Shown: positions 53,849-63,138, counted from the stretch's first letter. The stretch is 64,000 bases of DNA from Paeniglutamicibacter cryotolerans (GCF_014190875.1 NZ_JACHVS010000001.1:620001-684000); one strand, 5' to 3'. Notes: generated by a model not told the origin, from the letters alone. A program made the numbers and translations.

Positions 53849-54578
53849 CCGTCCCCTTGCTGATCCGCAGCAGGCGTCCGGCCCGCCGGGCCACGGCCGA
53901 ATCTGGGCTGACCATCACGATGCTCAGCCCAGCTCGCCACAGCTCCTCGAAGAGTCCCCTGATTTCATCGCGGGTGGCCTCATCAAGGTTCCCGGTCGGC
54001 TCGTCGGCAAGCAGCACCCGCGGCTTCTTGGCCAGCGCACGGGCGATGGCCACGCGTTGCTGCTGACCGCCGGAGAGTTCGCCGGGCAGGTGGGTTCTAC
54101 GCTCGGCCAGACCCACGGATGCCAGCGCAGCGCTGGCCCGGGCTAGGCGTTCGCTCGGGGCCAATCGCAGCGGAGCCAGCCCCATTTCCACGTTCTCGAG
54201 GGCACTGAGCGTGGGAATCAAATTGTAGTGCTGGAAGACGAATCCGATGTCGTGGGCCCGAAGGTCCGCCAGCGCCCTGTCACCCAGTATCGTGATATCC
54301 CGTCCGGCCAGATGCACGCTGCCGGCTGTGGGCCTATCGAGTGCACCGAGCATCTGCAGCAGCGTTGATTTGCCACCCCCGGTCGTACCTTGGATCACGA
54401 CCAGCTCGCCGGGCATGATCTCCAGGTCCACGCCACGCAGCGCCTTCACCGTGCGGCCCTTTTGTTGGTAGGTCTTCTCGACCTGACTCAGCCGGTACAG
54501 GGGTTCTCGTTTCGAGGACCCCTGGTCAGCAGTGGCTTGCAGGTGCTCACCTGTCTTGTTCATTATTGCCTCGCTCAT
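53832..54578 (-). CDS. ABC ATPase, MacB/LolD type, with altered H-loop
   Basis: The protein has about 248 residues. Walker A is GTTGGGKST, the Q-loop is FVFQHYNLIPTLSALENVE, the signature is LSGGQQQR and Walker B is VLLADEPTGNLDEATRDE. The H-loop, normally V-T-H-D in this family, reads VMVSPDSAVA, so the switch histidine is missing. Start at 54578; a second ATG at 54563 with GAGG in front is also possible. Partner: the permease 54583, five bases away. Family members drive lipoprotein or antimicrobial-peptide handling. Confidence 0.83.
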   Translation of the reverse strand: MSEAIMNKTGEHLQATADQGSSKREPLYRLSQVEKTYQQKGRTVKALRGVDLEIMPGELVVIQGTTGGGKSTLLQMLGALDRPTAGSVHLAGRDITILGDRALADLRAHDIGFVFQHYNLIPTLSALENVEMGLAPLRLAPSERLARASAALASVGLAERRTHLPGELSGGQQQRVAIARALAKKPRVLLADEPTGNLDEATRDEIRGLFEELWRAGLSIVMVSPDSAVARRAGRLLRISKGTVTEVG

Positions 54579-54582
54579 GTTT

Positions 54583-56001
54583 TCAGGCCACCGATCGCAA
54601 TGCTTCTGCCGGACGCAGTCGGGCGGCACGCCATCCACCCAGGATTCTGGCGAGTAGTCCGCCAGCGACGGCCACGGCCAGGGCCATCAGGTTCACGGAG
54701 AAGGGCAGGTGCAGCACGACGTCTGCCGCCGTGGCGACCGCTTGGGCTGCGGCCCCGCCACCACGTTCGCCACCGGACCCCGCTCCACCGCCCATGAAAC
54801 CGGATCCCTGTGTCGAGCTGGCCGCGGCGGCGGTGAGCGTGGGGGAGAACAGGTTGACAATCAATATCCCGGCCACACCCGCCACGATCCCGATCACGCC
54901 ACCGATCAGCGACTGGATCAGCGATTCCCCGGCGACTTGTTTGACGATGCTCGTGTTGCGCCAGCCGATCGCCTTCAACGTTCCAAATTCCCGGGTCCGT
55001 CGAGAAACCCCGGAGAGGGTCAGCAGGATGGCCAGGAGGAAAGCCACGCCCAGTACTGCCACCGAGAGCCATGTGCCCAGGGAAGCCACGAGGCCGGAGG
55101 CGGTGGACAAGGAACCGGTCACGGTGGAGCCCAGATCGGCCTGGGTATTGATGGTGTTATCCGGCAGCACGTTGGCCAGGTCCGCCTTCAGCGCGGAGAC
55201 CTTGTCCGCGTTGTCGGCCAGCACGTAGAGGGTGCTGGCCATTCCGGCTTTGTCAGAGAGCTTTTGTGCCACATCCAGCGGGGTGTAGCTATTTGAAGCC
55301 GTCTCGGCCTCGGCTCCGGTGCCGGTGAAATTGGTTCCGCCAATGGAAAGCTTGTCCTTGAGGGCCAGATCGGAGCTGGTTGCGTAGGCTGCATCCAAGA
55401 CCACGTTGTACTTTCCGGCATCATCGGCGCCCAGCAACCGACCGGAGCTGAGAGTCGCCGATGCCAAGGGACCCACTGTTGCTCCCTCGGCGTCTACACC
55501 CATGACGGTGAAGGAATCCACGTTGAATGCCCCTCCCCCGCCCGGGCCCTGCCGCTGCGCGTTTCCACTCGGGGAACCCATGGTGGAGCCCTCGGATCGG
55601 GAAGGGATCTCGTCGTTGAAAGTGACGTTGTTCAGTGAAAGCACGCCGGAGGCGGCTGCCACGCCAGTGCTGCCTTGCACCGTCTTCAATGCCGTGGACT
55701 TGAAGCTCGTCGATCCCCGACCGGTTGTCAACCGGGATTTGGCAACCTCTGTGGTCCTATGTCCGGTAGCGCTTCCCTCACGGGAGCCGAACTCGAATCT
55801 GGAGCCCGAGGGGCGTTCCCCGTTGGCCGGGGCTTGGGGCGCCGCTGTAATGGTGATGTCCGTGCCAAATCCGTACACCGAAGACAGGGCCTCGGATTGC
55901 GCGGTTCGGACTCCGGTCGACAGTGAGTTGACGATCATCACCAGGGCGATGCCCAGAGCCATCGCAGTGTCGCTGATTGCCGTTTGCTTTCTCCGGCCCA
56001 C
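54583..56001 (-). pseudogene. MacB/FtsX-type ABC permease with damaged 5' end
   Basis: From the GTG at 56001 the reading gives 472 residues: RRKQTAISDTAMALGIALVM, a periplasmic domain rich in Gly/Ser, then FLLAILLTLSGVSRRTREFG, FGTLKAIGWRNTSIVKQVAG and two more helices. In the family the N-terminus is typically MF..YLRREL.NRRKQ. In the same frame upstream I read IFAR-stop-LRRELV, with ATA where ATG is expected and TAG where an aromatic residue is usual. Thus the normal start seems lost. The GTG has no clear ribosome site. The ATPase partner also lacks its H-loop His. The pair is probably inactive or decaying. Confidence 0.7.
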
Positions 56002-56162
56002 GAGTTCCCGCCGTAACTACCGTGCAAATATGCGATCCCTTTCACGACGTGGCTCGTTGCCGCGTCGTGAACCACGCTATGGATGAAATCTATGCCGTGG
56101 CATAGGCCGTCCTGAGTGGGGCTGTGTCCAGCTGTGTATTTCGGGTGGCGAGGTTTCCGCTG

Positions 56163-58694
56163 CTACTTGTACCGCTTCATGCTTGCCCCGCTGGACCGGC
56201 GAATGTTTCCGGTACCGTTCTTGGAGATCTTAGTGCCGCTGACCTTCACTGCGGCCTTCTTCGCAGCAGCCAGGCCCCCGCTGTAGGTACCCGGTTTGAA
56301 CCCACCCCACCCGTTGGCAGTGATGGAGGACTTGGTGATCTTCACGTTCTTTGCCGTTGAGACGGTGATGCCGGCCTGGCCGTTGCGGTACGCGTTCACC
56401 GTCTTCAGTTCGGTCCCGCGGCCGGTGACCTGGATGCCGATTCCGTGATTGTCAGCGCTGCGCAGGGAGAAGGCCTGAGAGTGGGCACCTTTGAGCACCA
56501 CGGCACCGGTGTTCGTGGCATTGGCATAGCCAACGACGCCGATCCGGCCCACCCGGGAGAACGTCGAGGTGCTCAGCGCCTTGGAACGCACAGCCAGCGA
56601 ATACTTGTTCTTCTTGCTCGGAGCCTTACCCGTGTAGAGCGCGCGGTTCTTGTGATCCACCCAGTACGTACCGGCCTTGACCTTGGACTTGGCGGTGACC
56701 CGCTTCAGCGGGGAGCCATTGGCGAAGAGCAACTGAGCCGTGTTGCACTGGGCACCGGGTTTGCAGGCTGCGGACTTCTTCGCCTTGGCCGGGATGTATT
56801 TGGAGGAGATCTTGTAGATCTTGGCCGCCTTCTTGGCCTTCACCTCGATGCGCCCGTCCAGGACCGATTTGGTGCTGCCGACACCCAGCAGGGTCTGGCG
56901 CGATTTCAGCTTCACACCGGTGGGTTTGAAGGTTCCGGTGCCCAAGCAAATGACTGCTCCCTCGGGCTTTGCGTTGATCGCCTTTTGAATGCTTGCCCCG
57001 GATTTCACCGTCGTGCTGCAGTACTTCGCCGGGTTGATCGTCGAATTGGCGGTGGTGGTTCCGGACGCCGGCTTGGCAGTGAAGATCCAGGGCGAGAGCC
57101 CGTTGAACGAGGTGCGGAAGTCCCGTCCGGAAACCGTGGCTTTCTTCCCGTCCATCGAGGTGGCTGTGGCTGTCTTGATCGTCTTGTCGGTGGAACTGGC
57201 AATGGAGATCTTCGCGACGCTGGGCAGCTTGAAGAGCTTGCGGGCGTCTTTCTGAGTCAGCGAATCGGTCCAGGACCGGTAGGGGTTTTTGCTTGACACC
57301 ATCGTGGACCACTCATCCTTGACACCCCTCAGGTACGCCGGAGTGGGGCCTCCCCAGACTGCGGAGGAATCACGGGTATGCCCACCGGTCGACGAGGAGT
57401 ACAGAGTCTCGGCCAGAGCAGTGCCATAGGTCACCACCCGGGATTTGACCGGGCCCTTCGCTGCATTCCGCTGCACAGTTGCGTCAACGGCCGCTTTCCA
57501 CGCACCAGCAGAGGTTAAACCCACGGCATCGTTTTCATGGTTCCATCCGGTGTACTTCTGAGATTTCACCTCGTCATACACGTTGCAGTCGCAGGCCGCT
57601 TTCACTGAGCCCATATTGCGCATGGCATAGGTGCGCCCGGCAATCGCCTGCGCCTGCAGTGCCGCCGGTTCCCAGAACGAGGGCATCTCGGCCAGCCCAT
57701 AAAGGTATTCGTCGTTCAGCCGCATGACGCCCACGGCGTTGACCTGCTTGTCGAGGACGCCGACCTGGATCTTGCCGTGCTTGTAGGTGACTGCCCCGCG
57801 GTTCTCGGCGTTGGCCTTCTCCACGGTGAGGACCGAGATGTTTTCCGATGGCCAGGCGCGCGTGCCTTCCCAGAGGATCTCGAGCTTGCCCTTCAGCGTC
57901 ACGGTGACCGCCTTGACGGGCTTCTTGTTCGGGTCCTTCAACGTGTAGCTGAGTTTGCCACCGGAGAGCTTCAGGTCCAGGATGCTGCCACGTCCTGCCA
58001 CCGTGGTCTTCTTGTAGTCGCCGCCCAGATCCCGCAGCTGCATCGCCGATCCGGCGACCCTCAGCCGGGCGGTATCGGCCTTGAGCAACTGCACGCGGAT
58101 GTCGGAATTGGCGTACCTGGTGCTCCAGTCCGCCTTGGAACCAGAGTAGTAGTACTCGAGAATCCGCTGGGCGCTCCAACCCTCCACCGCCATGGCCCGC
58201 GCACCGTACTGGCTCATGCCCACTCCGTGGCCCCAACCGGCACCGTTGATGGTGAAGGACGCGGGTCCACCGTTGGCGATGGCATATCCGGTTCCGTCCG
58301 GGCGCACCCCGAGGATCGCCTTGTCGAAGACCTGGCGTTTGTCCTTGCCGTAGGCGTACTGCTCGGCCTTGGGGTATCCGTATTTTCCGGTCTCCCAGCC
58401 GGTATCCGCCCACACGTTGGCCATCGCCTTGTACACGGTCACGGCCTTGCGCTTGGTCGAGTAGACCACCACCCCGTCGCGGTACGCGCGCCAGGAGCTG
58501 GCATCGCGCAGCTTGCCGGTCCCCGCATCAGCCCCGCCGAGCTTGGCCGCAGCCTTGGCCAGATAGGCCTTGTTCGCCGAGGCGATGCTCGGGGCTGCGG
58601 CCACCACCTGGATCGGGGCGGCGGTTGCCGGCGCCACTGGCCCCAGCAGGGAGGCAAGCAATGCCGTACCGAGCAGTGCGGAGATCAGCTTCAT
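56163..58694 (-). CDS. secreted SpoIID/LytB domain protein with LGFP-like and beta-helix parts
   Basis: The protein has 843 residues. It has a signal peptide (ALLGTALLASLLGPVAPATA), an LGFP-like repeat region (WADTGWETGKYGYPKAEQYA, residues about 95-135), and then GWGHGVGMSQYGARAMAVEG (about 153-172). The SpoIID domain follows (MRLNDEYLYGLAEMPSFWEPAALQAQAIAGRTYAM). The C-terminal third is a right-handed beta-helix (GRIEVKAKK, GIGIQVTGRGTELKTVNAYR, NVKITKSSITANG). SpoIID is a lytic transglycosylase for denuded glycan; LGFP repeats bind the wall. It probably remodels peptidoglycan. A beta-helix suggests glycan binding. Confidence 0.85.
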   Translation of the reverse strand: MKLISALLGTALLASLLGPVAPATAAPIQVVAAAPSIASANKAYLAKAAAKLGGADAGTGKLRDASSWRAYRDGVVVYSTKRKAVTVYKAMANVWADTGWETGKYGYPKAEQYAYGKDKRQVFDKAILGVRPDGTGYAIANGGPASFTINGAGWGHGVGMSQYGARAMAVEGWSAQRILEYYYSGSKADWSTRYANSDIRVQLLKADTARLRVAGSAMQLRDLGGDYKKTTVAGRGSILDLKLSGGKLSYTLKDPNKKPVKAVTVTLKGKLEILWEGTRAWPSENISVLTVEKANAENRGAVTYKHGKIQVGVLDKQVNAVGVMRLNDEYLYGLAEMPSFWEPAALQAQAIAGRTYAMRNMGSVKAACDCNVYDEVKSQKYTGWNHENDAVGLTSAGAWKAAVDATVQRNAAKGPVKSRVVTYGTALAETLYSSSTGGHTRDSSAVWGGPTPAYLRGVKDEWSTMVSSKNPYRSWTDSLTQKDARKLFKLPSVAKISIASSTDKTIKTATATSMDGKKATVSGRDFRTSFNGLSPWIFTAKPASGTTTANSTINPAKYCSTTVKSGASIQKAINAKPEGAVICLGTGTFKPTGVKLKSRQTLLGVGSTKSVLDGRIEVKAKKAAKIYKISSKYIPAKAKKSAACKPGAQCNTAQLLFANGSPLKRVTAKSKVKAGTYWVDHKNRALYTGKAPSKKNKYSLAVRSKALSTSTFSRVGRIGVVGYANATNTGAVVLKGAHSQAFSLRSADNHGIGIQVTGRGTELKTVNAYRNGQAGITVSTAKNVKITKSSITANGWGGFKPGTYSGGLAAAKKAAVKVSGTKISKNGTGNIRRSSGASMKRYK

Positions 58695-58743
58695 GGGTCA
58701 ATGCCTTTCGAACCAGGGTCAGGGAAGTGGAACAAGTGAGTGT

Positions 58744-59562
58744 TCAGCGCCGGGCTGCCAGGGCGGCCCGGACCTGTTCGGCGGCAGCGAGGAGTTCGGG
58801 CAGTACGAGCGCGGCAGCCTCGTCGACATCGTGCCCGGTGCCGTTGGGCAACGTGCTCATGGAGATGTTCAGCGCCGCTGCCACCGATCCGTCGGGAGCG
58901 AAGACCGGTGCCGCGATGGAACGCAGCCCGATCTCCAATTCCTGATCCACCAAACAGTAGCCTTGCGCCCTGACCCGGGTCAGCTCGGCACGCAGTTCGG
59001 CCGGGTCGGTGATGGTGTTCGGTGTCAGCGCCGAAAGCTCCCGGCCGGCCAGACGCGCTTCCAGGTCGGCTGCGGGAAGATGTGCGAGCAGCACCCGGCC
59101 CATCGACGTGGCGTAGGCCGGGAAGCGGCTGCCCACGGAGATCCCCACCCGCATGATCGATCGGGCATGCACCCGGGAAATGTAGACGACGTCGGCTCCG
59201 TCGAGGACCGAGGCGGAGGAGGATTCACGCATCCGGGCCGAGAGTCCTTGCAGCACCGGGTCGATGAGCTGGGGCAGCGTATGGCTGGACAGGTAGGAGT
59301 AGCCCAGCTGCAGCACGCGCGAGGTCAACTCGAAGTGCTTGCCGTCGGTTTGAACATAACCCAGGTCGGCCAGCGTGAGCAGGAAGCGCCGGGCAGTGGC
59401 ACGGGAGAGCCCGGTCAGCTTCGCCACGTCGGTGAGCGTCATCGAGGGGTGTTCGGCGTCGAAGGCACGGATGACGTCCAGTCCGCGGGCCAGGGATTGC
59501 ACGAATTGGCTGCCCGCATTGCTGTTTTCGACAGCCTGCGGGACTGCGCTCGTGTGCTCCAT
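58744..59562 (-). CDS. pcaR: IclR family regulator of the pca operon (PcaR/PobR type)
   Basis: The protein has 272 residues. The winged helix is MTLTDVAKLTGLSRATARRFLLTLADLGYVQTD. The effector domain has SSSASVLDGADVVYISRVHA and PNTITDPAELRAELTRVRAQGYCLVDQELEIGLRSIAAPV, as in PcaR/PobR. GAAGGA lies 6 bases before the ATG at 59562. It is the last gene of the pcaF-I-J-DUF202 run. It is expected to respond to beta-ketoadipate or a related acid and to bind the repeat in front of pcaF. Confidence 0.82.
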   Translation of the reverse strand: MEHTSAVPQAVENSNAGSQFVQSLARGLDVIRAFDAEHPSMTLTDVAKLTGLSRATARRFLLTLADLGYVQTDGKHFELTSRVLQLGYSYLSSHTLPQLIDPVLQGLSARMRESSSASVLDGADVVYISRVHARSIMRVGISVGSRFPAYATSMGRVLLAHLPAADLEARLAGRELSALTPNTITDPAELRAELTRVRAQGYCLVDQELEIGLRSIAAPVFAPDGSVAAALNISMSTLPNGTGHDVDEAAALVLPELLAAAEQVRAALAARR

Positions 59563-59611
59563 GTGGTCCTTCCGATGTGGTCGCTGGGGCGGTGGGTGCT
59601 CATGCGCCGAA

Positions 59612-59947
59612 CTACACCGAAAGCACAACCACCAGTCCCAGCGTACCGATCGCCAGCACGCTGAGGCTCATCCAGAGCACGGCGGCCACGTCGGCGTGGA
59701 TACGTTCGTCGGAAATTCCCCGGGCGCGCACCGCATAGCGGCGGCGCTGGGTGAGGTAGATCCCGGCGGCCAGCCCCACGGCGAGCAGCACCATCGCCAA
59801 CGTTCCAACCCCGTAGTGCGGCATCCAGCGCAGGAAGACCGACGCCGCGACACAGAGCGAGAGCGTGGTGCGCCCCCAGGACATGACTGTGCGTTCGGGC
59901 TGCAGGCCAGGATCGCGATGTGCGCGTTCCGGAGGGGCGGAAGCCAC
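59612..59947 (-). CDS. DUF202 family membrane protein (second copy)
   Basis: The protein has about 111 residues and three membrane helices. The motif RTVMSWGRTTLSLCVAASVFLRW is the DUF202 signature (RT..SW.RT). The GTG start overlaps the stop of the preceding DUF202 gene as TAGTG, so translation is coupled. Function unknown; DUF202 proteins often occur as pairs. Confidence 0.78.
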   Translation of the reverse strand: MASAPPERAHRDPGLQPERTVMSWGRTTLSLCVAASVFLRWMPHYGVGTLAMVLLAVGLAAGIYLTQRRRYAVRARGISDERIHADVAAVLWMSLSVLAIGTLGLVVVLSV

Positions 59948-60327
59948 TAGTGGGTCGCTATCAAAACCGCGACGATGGCCGCCGCAATGGCGCCGCCGAA
60001 GCCCAGCAGCGGGATGATCAAGGGTAGCGGCAACGGCCGTCCGTGGCGCATGCTGCGTTCCACCGAGGCCCAACGCACCGCGGCGCCACCGGAAATCAAC
60101 ATCCCGATGCAGATGATGAACACCGCGAGGCCCTGGCGCAACTGCTCGGGGAACACGTCGGAGGCGAAGGCTTCCAACGCGATTCCACCGGCCAGGAAGG
60201 CGAGCGCGGTGCGGATCCAGGCCAGGAATGTGCGCTCGTTGGCCAGCGTAAAGCGTGCGTCGGGTTCTGCTCCCCCGGGCAGCACCTTGCGGGCCAGCCA
60301 GCCTCGTCCCTCTTCTGGTTCGCTCAT
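59947..60327 (-). CDS. DUF202 family membrane protein (YidH-like, first copy)
   Basis: The protein has 126 residues. The signature ANERTFLAWIRTALAFLAGGIALE at residues about 30-55 is diagnostic of DUF202. Three membrane helices are predicted. AAGGGA stands about 8 bases before the ATG at 60327. It lies 25 bases after pcaJ and is coupled to the second copy. Its place inside a pca operon is unexplained. Confidence 0.8.
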   Translation of the reverse strand: MSEPEEGRGWLARKVLPGGAEPDARFTLANERTFLAWIRTALAFLAGGIALEAFASDVFPEQLRQGLAVFIICIGMLISGGAAVRWASVERSMRHGRPLPLPLIIPLLGFGGAIAAAIVAVLIATH

Positions 60328-60352
60328 CGCTTTTCCCTTTGAACTTGCTTGA

Positions 60353-61018
60353 TTAGACGCGGCGCAGTGCCACGGGCAGACGCTCGGCCAGCTCCTCAAA
60401 GCCTATCCCGTGCGTGGAACGCACGCTGACTCCGGATGCGTCGATGACGAACACGGCGGACTCCGTGTAGATACGCGAGACGCAGCCCAGCCCGGTCACC
60501 GGGTAGGTCAGCTCGCTGACCAGCTTCGAGGAACCGTCCTTGGCGAACAGTCCCATCATGACCCAGGTTTCCTTGGCGCCGATGGCCAGATCCATGGCGC
60601 CGCCCACGGCCGGGATGGCGCCCGGTGCGCCGGTATGCCAGTTGGCCAGGTCGCCGGACGCCGAGACCTGGAAGGCCCCGAGCACGCAGACGTCCAGATG
60701 CCCGCCGCGCATCATCGCGAACGAATCGGCGTGGTGGAAATAGGAGGCCCCGGGCAGCTCGGTCACCGGGATCTTGCCGGCATTGATCAGGTCCGGATCG
60801 ATGTCGTCGCCCTCTGCCGCCGGGCCCATGCCCAGCATGCCGTTTTCGGTATGCAGCGTCACGCCCTGCTCCGCCGTGAGGTAGTTCGAGACAAGCGTCG
60901 GCTGGCCGATGCCCAGGTTCACGAAGGAACCCGGGGCGATGTCCGCCGCCACGATGGCAGCGAGCTCATTGCGGTCCAGTGCCGCATCGGTGTGGGTGAA
61001 GGTCATTTCGGTGCTCAT
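60353..61018 (-). CDS. pcaJ: 3-oxoadipate CoA-transferase subunit B
   Basis: The protein has 221 residues. The catalytic Glu lies in TLHTENGMLGMGP (the ENG motif of class I CoA-transferases), and FVNLGIGQPTLVSNYL is the family N-terminal block. With subunit A it moves CoA from succinyl-CoA to 3-oxoadipate. The ATG overlaps the pcaI stop (ATGA). Naming is based on the pcaF-I-J-IclR context; a general 3-oxoacid CoA-transferase is also possible. Confidence 0.88.
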   Translation of the reverse strand: MSTEMTFTHTDAALDRNELAAIVAADIAPGSFVNLGIGQPTLVSNYLTAEQGVTLHTENGMLGMGPAAEGDDIDPDLINAGKIPVTELPGASYFHHADSFAMMRGGHLDVCVLGAFQVSASGDLANWHTGAPGAIPAVGGAMDLAIGAKETWVMMGLFAKDGSSKLVSELTYPVTGLGCVSRIYTESAVFVIDASGVSVRSTHGIGFEELAERLPVALRRV

Positions 61019-61698
61019 GCCTGTTCTCCTGCACTGGTGCCAAGGGCGACGATGGTGTTGACGTAGATGCCGGGGGTGATCACGTTCTCCGGGTCGATCG
61101 AGCCGGCCGGCACCACCTCATGAACCTGCACGATGGTGGACGTCGCCGCTGCGGCCATGATCGGACCGAAGTTCCGGGCCGTCTTGCGGTAGACCAGGTT
61201 GCCGAAGGTATCGGCGCGCAGGGCCTTGATCAGTGCAACGTCTGCATGGATCGGGTACTCCAGCACGTAGCCCTTGCCGTCGATCATCCGGGTTTCCTTG
61301 CCCTCGGCGAGCATGGTGCCGTATCCGGTCGGCGTGAAGAACGCTCCGATGCCGGCACCGGCGGCGCGGATGCGCTCGGCCAGGTTGCCCTGCGGCACCA
61401 GCTCGAGTTCTATTTCACCGGCGCGGTAGGCGGCATCGAAGTGCCATGAGTCGGACTGGCGCGGGAAGGAACAGATGATCTTGGAGACCTTGCGTTCCTT
61501 GATCAGCAGCGCCAATCCGGCGTCCGCCTGCCCGGCGTTGTTGTTCACCACCGTCAGGTTGGTGGCGCCGCATTCCAGCAGCGCGTCGATGAGTTCCATC
61601 GGCTGCCCGGCATTGCCGAACCCGCCAATCAGGACGGTCGAGCCGTCGGTAATTCCCGCCACTGCCTCGGCGGCTGTGGCTGCGATCCTCGGTGCCAT
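61015..61698 (-). CDS. pcaI: 3-oxoadipate CoA-transferase subunit A
   Basis: The protein has 227 residues. The CoA-binding Gly-rich motif is VLIGGFGNAGQP; FTPTGYGTMLAEGKETR and GNLVYRKTARNFGPIMAAAA are conserved in the alpha subunit. It forms the active enzyme with pcaJ. It is separated from pcaF by 53 bases and should be co-transcribed. It acts in the cytosol at the penultimate step of the beta-ketoadipate pathway. Confidence 0.88.
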   Translation of the reverse strand: MAPRIAATAAEAVAGITDGSTVLIGGFGNAGQPMELIDALLECGATNLTVVNNNAGQADAGLALLIKERKVSKIICSFPRQSDSWHFDAAYRAGEIELELVPQGNLAERIRAAGAGIGAFFTPTGYGTMLAEGKETRMIDGKGYVLEYPIHADVALIKALRADTFGNLVYRKTARNFGPIMAAAATSTIVQVHEVVPAGSIDPENVITPGIYVNTIVALGTSAGEQA

Positions 61699-61751
61699 GC
61701 TTTTCGTTTCCCTTGTCTCGTTAGGTAGGTACTGCGGCCCGCGGCGGGTGC

Positions 61752-62963
61752 CTAGCGGGTGGCCTCGGTGTTTTCCAGCACGACGGCCAGGCCCTGCCCG
61801 ACGCCGATGCAGATCGCAGCGACGCCCCAGCGGTCGCCGGTGGCACGCAGCCGGGCCGCCAGAGTGCCCAGGATGCGCAGGCCGGAGGCTCCCAGCGGGT
61901 GGCCGATGGCGATGGCCCCGCCCCACGCGTTGACGAGCTCCGGGTCGATGTCCCAGGCCCGGATGCAGGCCAGCGACTGTGCGGCGAATGCCTCGTTCAG
62001 TTCAACGGCTGCCACGTCGTTCCAGGAGATGCCGGCCTTGGCCAGCGCCTTGTTGGCCGCCTCCACCGGGGCAAAGCCGAAGAACCGCGGGTCGTTCGCA
62101 TGCGAGGCCCGGGAGGCGATGCGGGCCAGCGGTGCGGTGCCGAGCATCGCCTGTGCCTTTTCGCTGCCGATCCAGGCGGCCGAGGCGCCATCGGACATCG
62201 GGGAGGCGTTGCCGGCGGTGACGGTGCCGTTCTCTGCCGGGCGGAAGACGGTGCGCAGCGCCGCGAGCGTCTCGGCGGTGGAGTCGGCGCGGATGGTCTC
62301 GTCGCGGATGGTTTCGGTTCCGCGCTGGGAGGCAGCCGGCACTGAAACGACCAGGTTGTCGTAGTGTCCGGCGTCCCAGGCCGCTGCCGCCCGCTGGTGG
62401 CTTGCGGCGGAGAACGCATCCTGGTCTTTGCGGGAGATGGAGTACTTTTCGCGCAGCTGCTCGGTGGCTTCGCCCAGGGAGACGGTCCATTCGCCGGGCA
62501 TGGCCGGGTTGACCAGGCGCCAGCCGAGGGTCGAGTTGGACAGTTCGAGGTTCGCCATCGGGAACGGCCGGTCGGTCTTGGGCAGCACCCAGGGCGCACG
62601 GCTCATGGATTCGGTGCCGCCGACGAGGAGCAGGTCGGCGTCCCCGACATTGATCTGGCGCGATGCCGCAATGGCCGCATCGAGGGATGAACCACAAAGC
62701 CGGTTCATGGTGGTGCCCGGCAAAGAGGTCGGCAGGCCAGCCAGCAGCGTGGCCATGCGGGCCACGTTGCGGTTTTCCTCGCCGGCTCCGTTGGCGTTGC
62801 CGAAGATCGACTCGTCGATGTCGGCGGTGTCCAGCTCGGGGGCGCGGGCGACGAGCGTGCGCACCACATGTGCCGCCAAATCGTCGGGCCGGTGCCCGGA
62901 AAGCGATCCGCCGATCTTGCCGAAGGGTGTGCGTACCGCGTCGTAGACGTAGGCCTGCTGCAT
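61752..62963 (-). CDS. pcaF: beta-ketoadipyl-CoA thiolase
   Basis: The protein has 403 residues. Nucleophile Cys is in MNRLCGSSLDAAI, then ELNEAFAAQSL, IAIGHPLGASGLRIL and the second Cys in ICIGVGQGLA. The last step of the pathway releases acetyl-CoA and succinyl-CoA. The ATG at 62963 has GGGAGA 4-9 bases upstream; a longer frame to 63431 is antisense to the next gene and not real. It is the first gene of the pca operon, followed by pcaI and pcaJ. Regulation by the IclR protein through the adjacent repeats is expected. Confidence 0.9.
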   Translation of the reverse strand: MQQAYVYDAVRTPFGKIGGSLSGHRPDDLAAHVVRTLVARAPELDTADIDESIFGNANGAGEENRNVARMATLLAGLPTSLPGTTMNRLCGSSLDAAIAASRQINVGDADLLLVGGTESMSRAPWVLPKTDRPFPMANLELSNSTLGWRLVNPAMPGEWTVSLGEATEQLREKYSISRKDQDAFSAASHQRAAAAWDAGHYDNLVVSVPAASQRGTETIRDETIRADSTAETLAALRTVFRPAENGTVTAGNASPMSDGASAAWIGSEKAQAMLGTAPLARIASRASHANDPRFFGFAPVEAANKALAKAGISWNDVAAVELNEAFAAQSLACIRAWDIDPELVNAWGGAIAIGHPLGASGLRILGTLAARLRATGDRWGVAAICIGVGQGLAVVLENTEATR

Positions 62964-62982
62964 TGAGTCTCCCAAAACCATA

Positions 62983-63026
62983 CTAAAGTTCACATATTGA
63001 ACATTTGTGCGTATTTTGAACTTTAG
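62983..63026. promoter_or_regulatory. IclR-type operator at the pcaF promoter
   Basis: GTTCA-CATAT-TGAAC (62988-63002) is a perfect inverted repeat. A further copy of the right half, TGAACTTTAG (63017-63026), is the exact complement of CTAAAGTTCA (62983-62992). The three half sites resemble the palindrome-plus-direct-repeat operators known for PcaU/PobR. Confidence 0.6.
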
Positions 63027-63138
63027 CAGGTGTCGGCCTTGGTTTTCAAGGGTGACCCCACGGATTTCGGGTAGCGTTTCACTACGGAACCACCCTCCTG
63101 CCGCCCACTGTGGCGCGATGGGAGCGAAAGGAAACGCA

